From assembly GCF_014696435.1 (NCBI RefSeq), contig NZ_JACJQG010000028.1, positions 1-64,000 on the forward strand: DNA of 64,000 nucleotides, given 5' to 3'. A program made the position numbers and the translations under genes. Position 1 is the first letter of the stretch. Each line of letters starts with the position of its first letter. Of this stretch, positions 17,581-26,601 are shown one piece after another. The notes beneath the pieces were generated by a model. It was not told where the DNA came from. It ran no database searches and saw only the letters and a program-made list of their open reading frames with translations. Origin of the DNA: Calothrix anomala FACHB-343. GTDB taxonomy: Bacteria > Cyanobacteriota > Cyanobacteriia > Cyanobacteriales > Nostocaceae.

Positions 17581-17880
17581 TGACCGTGACTTGAATTATT
17601 TAATAAGTGAGGATTTGTTGACAATTTATATTTTTGATCTTCCTGGGTTTTGATATTTTGGTAGAGCAGGTCAAAGGGATTGTGGATGGAGTTAGCAGCC
17701 AAAAAAAATTGATAATTGGCTATCACACCGGACATATTTTAGTACATTATCCCAGTACCAAGGAAGAGTAGTATCTGAATAAATCAACATCAAGAAAATC
17801 AAGATATTGTGGAAGATTGCTGATTAAAAGCCAGTTAAGTTTAAAACTAAATATTTAAGATGCAACCTAATATATATAAA

Positions 17881-18008
17881 TTGACGCCTGTGAATTATTT
17901 TTCACAAGCATATATTACGAAAGTTATGAACTATAACTGCCAGCTAATATAGGCAGATTGTCATACATCATACATTCGTTACATGCAAGGGAAAATCACA
18001 GGCGTCAA
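17881..18008. other. 128-bp structured element after petD (in 448-bp gap)
   Basis: Perfect 13-bp terminal inverted repeats TTGACGCCTGTGA (17881-17893) and its complement (17996-18008) enclose smaller hairpins TGTGAA/TTCACA and AGTTAT/ATAACT. It begins 20 nt after the petD stop in transcript direction. It could be a 3' stabiliser or terminator, a small RNA, or a MITE. The rest of the gap (17581-17880) shows nothing definite beyond the probable promoter of the RsbW-like gene. Confidence 0.6.
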
Positions 18009-18028
18009 ACTGCTGTTTGGTGACTAAT

Positions 18029-18511
18029 TTAGAACAAGCCCAAAGTCAAAGATTTGTCTAAAGGTAAAGCAGCACCAATACCTAACCACAGAGTTACAAG
18101 TGTACCAAAGAGGAACACTGTGGTAGCAACGGGACGACGGAAGGGGTTTTGGAACTTGTTAACGTTCTCAATAAAGGGAACGAGAATTAGTCCCAGTGGT
18201 ACTGAAGCCATCGCTAATACTCCTAAGAGTTTGTTAGGAAGCGATCGCAAAATTTGGAATACAGGGTACAAGTACCACTCTGGTAAAATTTCCAATGGTG
18301 TCGCAAAGGGATTTGCTGGTTCGCCGTTCATGGCGGGATCTAGCACTGCTAGAGCCACGACACAAGCGAAAGATCCCATGATTACCACTGGAAACACATA
18401 CAGTAGGTCATTAGGCCAAGCTGGTTCGCCATAGTAGTTATGGCCCATACCTTTAGCCAGCTTGGCTCTAAGGATAGGATCGCTGAGATCGGGTTTCTTC
18501 TGTGTTGCCAT
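18029..18511 (-). CDS. petD: Cytochrome b6f complex subunit IV
   Basis: 160 residues, the normal length for PetD. Starts [20 protein letters not shown]; three membrane spans; the PEWY motif of the quinol-oxidising site is in [17 protein letters not shown] near residues 75-91. With cytochrome b6 it forms the membrane core of the b6f complex in thylakoids. It lies 218 bp downstream of petB on the same strand, the classical petB-petD order. The gap contains a partial GCCTGCG/CGCAGGC inverted repeat. Confidence 0.97.
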   Translation of the reverse strand: MATQKKPDLSDPILRAKLAKGMGHNYYGEPAWPNDLLYVFPVVIMGSFACVVALAVLDPAMNGEPANPFATPLEILPEWYLYPVFQILRSLPNKLLGVLAMASVPLGLILVPFIENVNKFQNPFRRPVATTVFLFGTLVTLWLGIGAALPLDKSLTLGLF

Positions 18512-18729
18512 TTTTAAATATGCTCTCCTGCTTAAGTTGAGTTAAAGCATTTGTAAAAGCCATCAGCTATCAGGTAACCCTAGCCTGCGGATATGAAATA
18601 ATCTGCGCAGGCGGGTTTCTTTAACTTTCAGCTTCAAATATCAAGTTTTTGTCTCATTGTTCATCAGTTTAAAACAAACAACTCAATCTTGAAACCGATC
18701 GCCATTGCCTGTTAGGTTTTAGGCGGAAA

Positions 18730-19377
18730 TTACAAAGGCCCAGAAATGCCTTGTTTGCGGATCATCAAGAAGTGGAATAGCATGAATACCGCAATCAACC
18801 AGGGCAGCACAAATGTGTGAGCGCTGTAGTAGCGAGTTAGGGTAGCTTGGCCGACGCTGGAACCACCACGCAGCAAATCAGAGATTAGTACACCAACCAC
18901 AGGAATTGCTTCGGGAACGCCGCTAACGATTTTCACAGCCCAATATCCTACTTGATCCCAAGGTAGTGAATAGCCGGTTACACCAAAAGAAACGGTGATT
19001 ACAGCCAGGATTACACCACTTACCCAGGTCAATTCGCGGGGCTTTTTGAAACCGCCAGTGAGGTACACGCGAAAAACGTGCAAAATCATCATCAACACCA
19101 TCATGCTGGCAGACCAACGATGGATGGAGCGAATCAGCCAGCCGAAGTTTACTTCCGTCATGATGTACTGCACTGAAGAGTAAGCTTCAGCAACAGTTGG
19201 CTTGTAGTAGAAGGTCATGGCAAACCCAGTAGCAAACTGGATGAGAAAGCAAACCAGGGTAATGCCACCCAAGCAGTAGAAAATATTGACGTGGGGAGGA
19301 ACGTACTTGCTAGTAACGTCGTCAGCTAGCGCTTGAATTTCCAAGCGTTCCTCAAACCAGTCGTAAACGTTGGCCAT
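18730..19377 (-). CDS. petB: Cytochrome b6
   Basis: 215 residues, full length. Starts [20 protein letters not shown]. Cys35 (in FYCLGG), which covalently holds heme c-prime/ci, is present. The four His ligands for the two b hemes lie in spans B and D ([20 protein letters not shown] and the region [14 protein letters not shown] to [10 protein letters not shown]). Quinol is oxidised at the lumenal side together with PetD. An AGGA ribosome site precedes the ATG. ctpA is transcribed divergently, as in other cyanobacteria. Confidence 0.97.
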   Translation of the reverse strand: MANVYDWFEERLEIQALADDVTSKYVPPHVNIFYCLGGITLVCFLIQFATGFAMTFYYKPTVAEAYSSVQYIMTEVNFGWLIRSIHRWSASMMVLMMILHVFRVYLTGGFKKPRELTWVSGVILAVITVSFGVTGYSLPWDQVGYWAVKIVSGVPEAIPVVGVLISDLLRGGSSVGQATLTRYYSAHTFVLPWLIAVFMLFHFLMIRKQGISGPL

Positions 19378-19731
19378 ACAATCTCAAGTTCCTAAAAATC
19401 GGGTGCGGTTGATAAATCTCCCAATTAGCAATTTTGGGATTTTAGCAAAGAGGTTTGTGGTCGTTTGCTTTTAAGGCGTCAGAGTGATAAGACTTTTAAT
19501 AAACTTAACACTCTGTAAACATGGTATGTATTGCGTTTGTGAGGCAAACCAACACTAAATTATGGGCACAAAGTAGATCTTATCGTTTGTTGAGTGGGAT
19601 GCAAGCCGATCGGCTGACTTAACAACTTGATTAAGACTAATGCACCACTTCTATAAAAAAAGTAACATAATCGAGAGATAGATTTCATCAAAAACAAAGC
19701 AACTGGGCAGTTCTAGGCAATTCGGCTTGAG
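19378..19731. promoter_or_regulatory. Divergent petB-ctpA intergenic region
   Basis: 354 bp between the divergent starts of petB and ctpA, so promoters for both should lie here. A GCCGATCGGC palindrome sits at about 19604-19613. I cannot assign -10/-35 boxes with confidence and see no other gene or repeat. Confidence 0.4.
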
Positions 19732-21000
19732 GTGGAATTAAACATGGGCTTGTTCATGGACAAAAAGGTTTTGAGACGGGTATTTTCATTGCTGATGGCG
19801 CTGTGGCTGGCTTGGGGCGCAATTCCTCAACCAGCAACGGCTTTGACGGAAGAACAGAAATTAGTATCAGAAGTTTGGCGAATAGTCAATCGAAATTATT
19901 TAGATGAAACGTTTAATCATCAAAATTGGGCATCGGTGCGGCAAAAGGCTTTAGAGAAACCTCTGAAAAGTCAGGAAGCAGCTTATGCAGCGATTCAGAA
20001 TATGCTCAAAAGCTTAGACGATCCCTTTACCCGGTTTTTAGACCCGGAACAGTACCGGAGTTTACAGGTAAATACTTCTGGAGAACTCACCGGGGTAGGC
20101 TTGCAAATTGCTCTAGACTCTCAAACCGGTAAGTTAGAAGTCGTTGCACCAATCGCAGGTTCGCCAGCAGATAAAGCCGGAATTAGACCGCGCGATCGCA
20201 TCCTGAAAATTGAAGGTGTTTCCACAGAAAATCTTACCCTAGATGAAGCTGCGGCTAAAATGCGCGGGCCGATTGGCAGTCTCGTCACCCTATTAATCGA
20301 ACGAGAGGGTGTAGACGAGCAAGAATTTAGGGTAGTACGCGATCGCATTGCTTTAAATCCTGTTATCTCAGAATTGCGCGTCACCCCCCAAGGTACACCC
20401 CTTGGCTATTTACGCCTCAATCAATTTAATGCCAACGCCTCAATGGAACTGGCACATGCCATTAATAGTTTAGAAAAAAAGGGTGCGGCTGCCTACATTT
20501 TAGATTTACGCAATAATCCAGGGGGGCTATTACAAGCCGGAATTGAAATTGCTCGCCTGTGGCTAGATTCTGGCACTATAGTCTACACCGTCAATCGCCA
20601 AGGCATTCAAGGCAGTTTTGAGGCTTTTGGCCCAGCTCTGACATCAGATCCCTTAGTTATTCTAGTCAATCAAGGTACTGCCAGTGCCAGCGAAATTCTC
20701 GCCGGCGCACTCCAAGATAATGGTCGTGCCCAACTCGTAGGGGAAACCACCTTTGGTAAAGGCTTAATTCAATCCTTGTTTGAATTATCAGATGGTTCTG
20801 GTTTGGCAGTCACCATTGCTAAATATGAGACGCCCCAACACCGAGATATTAACAAACTAGGTATCAAACCAGACAAAATCATTCCCCAAGATGTAATTAC
20901 CCGCGAACAAATTGGTACAGAAGCAGATCAACAATATCAAGCTGCTGTGGAAATCTTGACGAAAAATCAAGTAGTAGTAGGAATGGGGAATAGGGCATAG
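19732..21000 (+). CDS. ctpA: Carboxyl-terminal processing protease
   Basis: 422 residues; a better start may be Met5 (MGLFMDKK). A signal peptide of about 35 residues ends near PQPATA, so it acts in the lumen or periplasm. A PDZ domain is at about 110-190 (GELTGVGLQI, APIAGSPADKAGIRPRDRIL). The S41 protease core follows with catalytic Ser in GTASASEILAGALQ and Lys in TFGKGLIQS. CtpA removes the C-terminal extension of the D1 precursor; paralogues CtpB/C differ, but the position next to petB supports CtpA. The final residues and stop come from a heptamer array. Confidence 0.88.
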   Translation: MELNMGLFMDKKVLRRVFSLLMALWLAWGAIPQPATALTEEQKLVSEVWRIVNRNYLDETFNHQNWASVRQKALEKPLKSQEAAYAAIQNMLKSLDDPFTRFLDPEQYRSLQVNTSGELTGVGLQIALDSQTGKLEVVAPIAGSPADKAGIRPRDRILKIEGVSTENLTLDEAAAKMRGPIGSLVTLLIEREGVDEQEFRVVRDRIALNPVISELRVTPQGTPLGYLRLNQFNANASMELAHAINSLEKKGAAAYILDLRNNPGGLLQAGIEIARLWLDSGTIVYTVNRQGIQGSFEAFGPALTSDPLVILVNQGTASASEILAGALQDNGRAQLVGETTFGKGLIQSLFELSDGSGLAVTIAKYETPQHRDINKLGIKPDKIIPQDVITREQIGTEADQQYQAAVEILTKNQVVVGMGNRA

Positions 21001-21108
21001 GGTATTGGGCATTGGGCATTGGGCATGGGCATTTATGATTTATCTCCCTTGTCCTCCTTGTCCCCCTTGTCTTCCTTGTCCTCCTTGTCTTCCTTCCCTT
21101 CCCTTCCC
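21001..21108. repeat. GGGCATT heptamers and TTGTCCTCC 9-mers
   Basis: GGGCATT copies (21001-21030) then about six TTGTCCTCC-like 9-mers (21048-21098) fill the space between convergent ctpA and the metallo-beta-lactamase-fold gene. No separate terminator is visible. Confidence 0.85.
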
Positions 21109-21771
21109 TCATCCCTCTTCCTGAAATCGAGCCAGACTCTGATAAGCTTGCGCGATCGCACCTTTGCCCCGTAAAAAACCAGTATTTGCACCGGGGCAAA
21201 GGTATTCTAGGGTTTCTGGGGTGAAGCGTTCTAATATGTACTTGAGGCTTTTTAGTTGTCGCGGCCAGTGAAAGGTTTTTGCTGTCCGTAATGGTACTGG
21301 CTCTCCTTGAAGATTGGGAACTAAGTGACGACCGGAAAATAGCACGCCGCCCAAAAGATCGTAATAAAGACAAGATGAGCCAGGTGAATGTCCTGGTGTC
21401 CAAAATACTTGGGCACTGCTATCTAAAGTCAGTTCCTGAGCAAAGGTAGTTACAGTTAAGCCTGGTAATAAATATGCTTCTTGCTCTTGAATTATGACCT
21501 CACAACCTAATTCTTGCTGGATTTCTGCTGTTTTCCCCATCGCACCGCGATGAGTGATAAATAACCAGCGAACACCACCATGCGATCGCACAAAATCTAA
21601 ATTTGTCTGTTCTAAAGCCGGACAATCAATGAGGATATTACTTTCATTTCTTACAATAAAATAAGAGGTTCCCCCTAATGTGTCCCGATTTGGTGGAAAA
21701 GCATAAATACTATCAAGTACAGCCCTTGGTGGCTTAACTGTATGACTTGGCTGTTGAGGTAAGGGACACAT
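21109..21771 (-). CDS. Metallo-beta-lactamase-fold protein with degenerate metal site
   Basis: 220 residues. The fold is recognisable: LGGTSYFIVRNESNILIDCP, the strand WLFITHRGAMGK, FWTPGHSPGSSCLYY and LFSGRHLVPN. However, the metal-binding HxHxDH is replaced by HRGAMG, and the later SGD Asp by SGR. Only the His of GHSPGS remains obvious. It is therefore probably not a normal di-zinc hydrolase; a binding or structural role is likely, or metal use differs. It is convergent with ctpA. Confidence 0.75.
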   Translation of the reverse strand: MCPLPQQPSHTVKPPRAVLDSIYAFPPNRDTLGGTSYFIVRNESNILIDCPALEQTNLDFVRSHGGVRWLFITHRGAMGKTAEIQQELGCEVIIQEQEAYLLPGLTVTTFAQELTLDSSAQVFWTPGHSPGSSCLYYDLLGGVLFSGRHLVPNLQGEPVPLRTAKTFHWPRQLKSLKYILERFTPETLEYLCPGANTGFLRGKGAIAQAYQSLARFQEEG

Positions 21772-21959
21772 AAAAAAACCGAAACTGAGGAGTTGTAATC
21801 AATCGTTACACAGTTAAACTGCAGCAGGCTACAAGCTGGAGAGTTAACAACTGTTGTTAACCTTTGGGGAAAAAATGGGGTTTTTTAAGTCTGGCTAGTA
21901 GTCACAGATGTGGTGCTAACCCTACTAGTAAGACATTGTTTCCAATTACCGAAGAGCAA

Positions 21960-23441
21960 ATGACATTTTGGTTTCTCCTTTTACTGGGACTAGCTACTTA
22001 TCTAATGGTGCAGCGTGTTGTCGCCCATAGCACCCAGACACCCGTCTGGTTATTGTGGCTGGTTTTAATGACCCCAGCATTTTTATTGAGTGGATGGACG
22101 CTGCGGTATGGGACAAAAGTACCGCCGCCAGCATCGCTGATCCTGTGGTCATCAATAATCTGTATTTTGTTATACTGGCTGTTATTTCAATGGGGAAGGC
22201 GATCGCCCAGAGAGAAACAAACAGAACCACAAGCTATAGAAGCAACACAATCGGCTATCCATCCTACCGCAGAACCAGTGACAGTGCGTCCCATCGAACC
22301 AACGGAAGAAACCCAACTGCGAAATTGCTTTCCCTGGTCTACATACTACATTCAAAACATTGAGTATCGACCCCAGGCGGTGATTTGTCGCGGTCAATTG
22401 CGAACTTCACCCACTCAGGCTTATCAGCAAATTAAGTCTAATATCGAAGCCCAATTTGGCGATCGCTTTTTGCTGATATTTCAAGAAGGTATCAACAGCA
22501 AACCTTTCTTTGTCCTTGTTCCCAACAATCAAGCAGCAAAGCAGGTTAATTCTCCCAAACAAGAAAAATTAACCCGCCCAGTAGTAGCACTGGTGCTGTT
22601 ACTCGCTACTTTAGTAACTACTACCTTAGTTGGCTCGTCAATTGCTGGTGTCACTCCCAAAGCATTACAATCCAATCCCCAGCTTTTATTCCAAGGATTG
22701 CCCTATGCTTTAGGATTAATGACAATTTTGGGTATCCATGAACTCGGTCATTATTTAACAGCTAGATACTACAAAATCCGCGCCACATTGCCCTATTTTA
22801 TCCCCGTGCCTTTTTTCTTAGGTACTTTTGGCGCATTTATTCAAATGCGGAGTCCAATTCCTAATCGTAAAGCTTTATTTGATGTCAGTATTGCCGGGCC
22901 AATTGCTGGTTTTATTGTCACTTTACCTTTGTTAATTTGGGGTTTAGCTCATTCGGAAGTGGTGGCTTTAAACCCAAAAATTGGCATGTTAAATCCAGAG
23001 GCGCTGAATCCTAAATATTCTATTTTGATAGCATTACTTGCCAAATTAGCATTAGGAAATAGTTTAACTGCAACGTCAGCTATTAACTTACATCCAGTTG
23101 CGATCGCTGGATTTTTAGGATTAATTGTCACCGCCTTAAATTTAATGCCTGTAGGCCAATTAGATGGCGGTCATATTGTTCACGCTATCTTTGGTCAAAG
23201 AACTGCGATCGCTATTGGGCAAATAGCGCGTTTATTGCTGTTATTACTGTCTTTTATCCAATCAGAATATTTCATTTGGGCAATCATACTATTACTCATA
23301 CCCTTAGTTGATGAACCTGCCCTTAATGATGTCACCGAACTAGATAATAAACGGGATATTTTAGGTTTATTATCAATGGCATTATTGGTGATAATTGTAC
23401 TGCCGTTACCGCAAGCGATCGCTAATCTCTTACAGATATAA
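21960..23441 (+). CDS. Site-2 protease family (M50) intramembrane metalloprotease
   Basis: 493 residues from the ATG at 21960, preferred because the sequence from there is a clean membrane protein (MTFWFLLLLGLATYLM); the frame is open 32 codons further upstream from 21864 but that part looks non-coding. Several spans. The zinc motif is HELGH in GIHELGHYLTARYYK; the third ligand is in NLMPVGQLDGGHIVHAIFG. A soluble insertion (about 70-200) precedes the core. It resembles the plant EGY1/cyanobacterial S2P-like group. It should cleave membrane regulators; the substrate is unknown. Confidence 0.88.
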   Translation: MTFWFLLLLGLATYLMVQRVVAHSTQTPVWLLWLVLMTPAFLLSGWTLRYGTKVPPPASLILWSSIICILLYWLLFQWGRRSPREKQTEPQAIEATQSAIHPTAEPVTVRPIEPTEETQLRNCFPWSTYYIQNIEYRPQAVICRGQLRTSPTQAYQQIKSNIEAQFGDRFLLIFQEGINSKPFFVLVPNNQAAKQVNSPKQEKLTRPVVALVLLLATLVTTTLVGSSIAGVTPKALQSNPQLLFQGLPYALGLMTILGIHELGHYLTARYYKIRATLPYFIPVPFFLGTFGAFIQMRSPIPNRKALFDVSIAGPIAGFIVTLPLLIWGLAHSEVVALNPKIGMLNPEALNPKYSILIALLAKLALGNSLTATSAINLHPVAIAGFLGLIVTALNLMPVGQLDGGHIVHAIFGQRTAIAIGQIARLLLLLLSFIQSEYFIWAIILLLIPLVDEPALNDVTELDNKRDILGLLSMALLVIIVLPLPQAIANLLQI

Positions 23442-23445
23442 AGAT

Positions 23446-23488
23446 AAAAGCAAAGATATAAAATTTTCCTTCATATCTTTGCCTTTTG
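23446..23488. terminator. Bidirectional terminator between convergent genes
   Basis: AAAAGCAAAGATAT (23446-23459) pairs with ATATCTTTGC-CTTTT (23474-23488) with one bulged base, between the stops of the S2P gene (+) and the CrtO-like gene (-). A/T-rich flanks on both sides fit termination in both directions. Confidence 0.6.
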
Positions 23489-23497
23489 AGATAACAA

Positions 23498-25192
23498 CTA
23501 CATAATTCCAAACACAGAACCGACAGTAGACTTAATGGAATCTCTCGCATCTTTTAAAGTCTGGGCGATTGGATGTTTGGTTTGTAAAAATACCCTAGCA
23601 CAATTACGTCCCGGCATCCCAGAAATAGAACCACCGGGATGTGTTCCCGCACCAGTTAAAAATAGATTATCAATTGGTGTTTTGTAGTTGGCTATTTCTG
23701 GTAAAGGACGGAAAAATACCATTTGATCTAAAGACATATCAACGTGGTAATAATTCCCTTTGTAAGCGCCTAATCTTTCTCCTAATTCTGCTGGACTTTC
23801 TACACGCCGAGCAATAATGGAATTTTTGACATTTGGCGCATAAGTTGCTAACTTATCAACAACTTTATCTGCAACTTGATTTTTTAATTCATCTGTCCAA
23901 CCAGTACCTTTTAAACCTGTACCTTCTGCACCTGCAATTTGGTAAGGAGCAAAAAATTCAATCCACAGCGTATGTTTACCCGGTGGTGCTAAAGATGGAT
24001 CTAAAGCACTGGGCATAACAACATACATTGATGGATCGGAATCTGGAATTTCTCCTAAAGTGCATTTACTATGAGCTTGTTCTACATGAGCAACAGAATC
24101 AGCAATCAAAATAGAGCCAATTAGATATTCATCTTTATGTGCATGGTAAGGAAAGCGTAATGGTTCATCTAAGGCTAAATCGATTTTGAGAATTGTTTCG
24201 TTGTTATTAACAATTCGCCGTTCTAATCTTTCCCATAAATCCGGATCGACTGCATCAATATCACTTTTATCAGTCATTTGTAAGAATAAACGCTTGGCAT
24301 CAATATTAGAAATAACGCCATATTTAGCTCGATATTCTTTACCACCAGCAACCCGCACACCTACCGCTTTTTTATCATCAATCAACACTTTTTCTACATG
24401 CTGATCTGTGAGAATTACGCCACCTTTACTAGTGACTAAATTCACCAAAGCTTTGACAAGTGCGCCAGTACCACCGCGAGGTCTAGCCATACCAGGATTG
24501 TGACGCATCGCCATCATAATTGCACCAATAGCAATAGTTTTTTGTGATGGTGGTGCGCCAAGTTCGGCGGCTAATCTTGCTAGGGGTGCTTTGAGAAATT
24601 CTTCATCAAACCACTCGTTTAGTAAATCTTCGGCGCTGGTTAACATAGTGCGAATAAAATCCAGCGTTTTATTAGGCGAACCAATGACAGAAAATAAATC
24701 CTTGATTTTTGTAATATCGTAGTTGCCGAGAATATCTATAATTGACTTTGGTGGCGCATTAAACATGGGAATCATTGCCCCTAATGCTCGTTGCCAATAG
24801 TCGGTAAATTCGGCATATTTCTTAGCATCACGTTCGCTGTAACGTGCAATTTCTGCACAAGTTTTTTCGAGAGATTTATGAGCTAAAAAATATTTACCAT
24901 CAGGATGAGGACAGAAAACTACTGGATCGCATTCCAGATATTCTAAACCGTATTTTTCTAGTTCTAATTCTTCTACAACTGGCCCCAAATGAATAAATTC
25001 GTGATCGATAGCACACAAATTAAATTTAAATCCTGGTGCTTCTTGGGGTAAACATTCTTCTGTTGTCGCTGCACCACCAGGAACAGAACGCTTTTCTAGT
25101 AGTAATACACTATAGCCAGCTTTGAGTAAATAAGCAGCACAAACTAGACCGTTATGTCCTGCACCAATAATTACAACATCGTATTCTTGCAT
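23498..25192 (-). CDS. crtO: CrtO-type beta-carotene ketolase
   Basis: 564 residues, a phytoene-desaturase-related FAD oxidoreductase. The Rossmann start VVIIGAGHNGLVCAAYLLKA is at residues 5-24, then LLLEKRSVPGGAATTE. Family-specific stretches include FKFNLCAIDHEFIHLGPV, DPVVFCPHPDGKYF, ARPRGGTGALVKALV, VISNIDAKRLFLQM and the C-terminal FLTGAGTHPGGSISGMPGRN. Overall it follows the Synechocystis CrtO pattern as I recall it. CrtO adds 4-keto groups to beta-carotene to give echinenone or canthaxanthin. The DUF2993 gene is 73 bp upstream on the same strand. Related isomerases and desaturases cannot be wholly excluded. Confidence 0.85.
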   Translation of the reverse strand: MQEYDVVIIGAGHNGLVCAAYLLKAGYSVLLLEKRSVPGGAATTEECLPQEAPGFKFNLCAIDHEFIHLGPVVEELELEKYGLEYLECDPVVFCPHPDGKYFLAHKSLEKTCAEIARYSERDAKKYAEFTDYWQRALGAMIPMFNAPPKSIIDILGNYDITKIKDLFSVIGSPNKTLDFIRTMLTSAEDLLNEWFDEEFLKAPLARLAAELGAPPSQKTIAIGAIMMAMRHNPGMARPRGGTGALVKALVNLVTSKGGVILTDQHVEKVLIDDKKAVGVRVAGGKEYRAKYGVISNIDAKRLFLQMTDKSDIDAVDPDLWERLERRIVNNNETILKIDLALDEPLRFPYHAHKDEYLIGSILIADSVAHVEQAHSKCTLGEIPDSDPSMYVVMPSALDPSLAPPGKHTLWIEFFAPYQIAGAEGTGLKGTGWTDELKNQVADKVVDKLATYAPNVKNSIIARRVESPAELGERLGAYKGNYYHVDMSLDQMVFFRPLPEIANYKTPIDNLFLTGAGTHPGGSISGMPGRNCARVFLQTKHPIAQTLKDARDSIKSTVGSVFGIM

Positions 25193-25265
25193 ATTCGGAA
25201 ATTAGAGAATTAAAGAGATTGACAGCCAAAATAGTAAGTAAATTTTGATTGTTTGGATGCAGAAT

Positions 25266-26027
25266 TTACTTACTCAAAGGTAGATTTTCTGTAGAGGGGA
25301 TTTGCTTTACATGGGCTTCGACTAAAAGTATGAGATTGTCTTTTTTAACCTCTATATCTTTGATGCGTAACATCATATTGTCCCATGCAAAATAAGATGA
25401 TTGCAGCAATTCTTTCAACTTACGCATTAAAGCTGCAATTAGAGGGACGGAAACGCCTTCTCCCTGAGTACAGTTAAAACTTTCTAACATCAAGGGCTGT
25501 GAATTTGTAGGTGGGCTAACCCTTGCGGTAAAACTTAACGGACGGCTTTGTCCTTTTTCTTCAATTAAAACATTGCCGATAAATTCCATTTTACCGCTAC
25601 CTGGCAGTAATACTTGGATTTGTTGCAGATGAAAACTGACAATTTCACCATCTACATTTAATTGCCAAATTTGTGCTTGGCTTTTAACTACATCTGAGGA
25701 CAGTGCATGGTTAATATCAACCTCTGTCATGACTATACGCGCGATCGCATTTACTGGTTCATTTAGTTCTATTTGCCCAAAAATCGCACTTAAAGGATTG
25801 ACAGCAATGCTATCTGTCTTGACTTTGATTTCCTGTACGCGAATATCTTTTTGCAGCACCAAACCTTTACCAGTTAGGGAAACTTCTTCCACTTGTCCCT
25901 GAGCGACTTTCAACAAGTCTGTGCGCACATCTACGTCTATTTGTTCTACTTCATCCAGTCGGTTAGCTAAGGTATTTTCTGCTGCTTGTGATATTATTTG
26001 CTCCTCCAGCCTTGGTTTATCTGGCAT
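25266..26027 (-). CDS. DUF2993 (LmeA-like) lipid-binding domain protein
   Basis: 253 residues with no signal peptide. The DUF2993 layout is visible: EEQIISQAAENTLANRLDEV, VDVRTDLLKVAQGQVEEVSL, GKGLVLQKDIRVQEIKV and a long beta-rich body ending VKKDNLILLVEAHV. Members are thought to bind lipids; LmeA in mycobacteria acts on lipomannan. In cyanobacteria the role is not established. Its closeness to the carotenoid ketolase gene (73 bp, same strand) may be meaningful for membrane or pigment localisation, but that is inference. Confidence 0.75.
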   Translation of the reverse strand: MPDKPRLEEQIISQAAENTLANRLDEVEQIDVDVRTDLLKVAQGQVEEVSLTGKGLVLQKDIRVQEIKVKTDSIAVNPLSAIFGQIELNEPVNAIARIVMTEVDINHALSSDVVKSQAQIWQLNVDGEIVSFHLQQIQVLLPGSGKMEFIGNVLIEEKGQSRPLSFTARVSPPTNSQPLMLESFNCTQGEGVSVPLIAALMRKLKELLQSSYFAWDNMMLRIKDIEVKKDNLILLVEAHVKQIPSTENLPLSK

Positions 26028-26601
26028 GAGTTTCTATACTCCTAGTATCCGCTTACCTACTAAATTTAGTCTTTGAAGGCTCAGGATGGTATCTATAGTA
26101 CGGTATATGTAACTGGGAAGATATAGCAATCGAAATTATTTATGAAACTGACAAACTCTCAGTTCTTTTCTCATATCCTTGGCGTACTTGGCGGTTCATT
26201 AAAAAAATATTTTCACAACTCAGATAGGATTGCTATAGAAACTAATATCAAGATTACTATTTTATTTTTGAATAACAGGTAGTAGCGTGTCTAAGCTAAA
26301 GTAGTACATTAATAAACCGCAGAGGCGCAGAGAACACAGAGAGAAAAGAAGAAATTTATTGCAAAATTTTAGCTTAGACAGTCCAGTAGGGTGTGTTACC
26401 GCGAAGCGTAATGCACCGCCAAAACAAATAAATTCGTTAAATCAATAATTTAATGCAAGCTCAAAATTAACCAGGTATCTTATAGTCTGCTTTTCAGCTA
26501 ATTCTTGGGCAAAAATACATAAAATTATAGGTGGTCTTGCAACCACCTATTTTCCCCTCATATTTAGAATTTACTTGCAGCACCCTTAGTGAAAAATATA
26601 A
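26028..26601. other. Gap DUF2993-ndhD with hairpin terminator 26527-26550
   Basis: 574 bp. ATAGGTGGT (26527-26535) pairs perfectly with ACCACCTAT (26542-26550), about 50 nt after the ndhD stop in its transcript, with T-rich flanks: the likely ndhD terminator. At 26310-26345 is the common cyanobacterial AACCGCAGAGGCGCAGAG repeat fragment. At 26388-26425 is half of the GTAGGGTG...GCACC palindromic element whose full form lies at 44464-44543. No ORF is supported. Confidence 0.6.

Noticed and set aside
21864-21959. N-terminal extension of the site-2 protease
   Set aside because: The extra 32 residues do not look like protein, whereas a clean membrane start lies at 21960.
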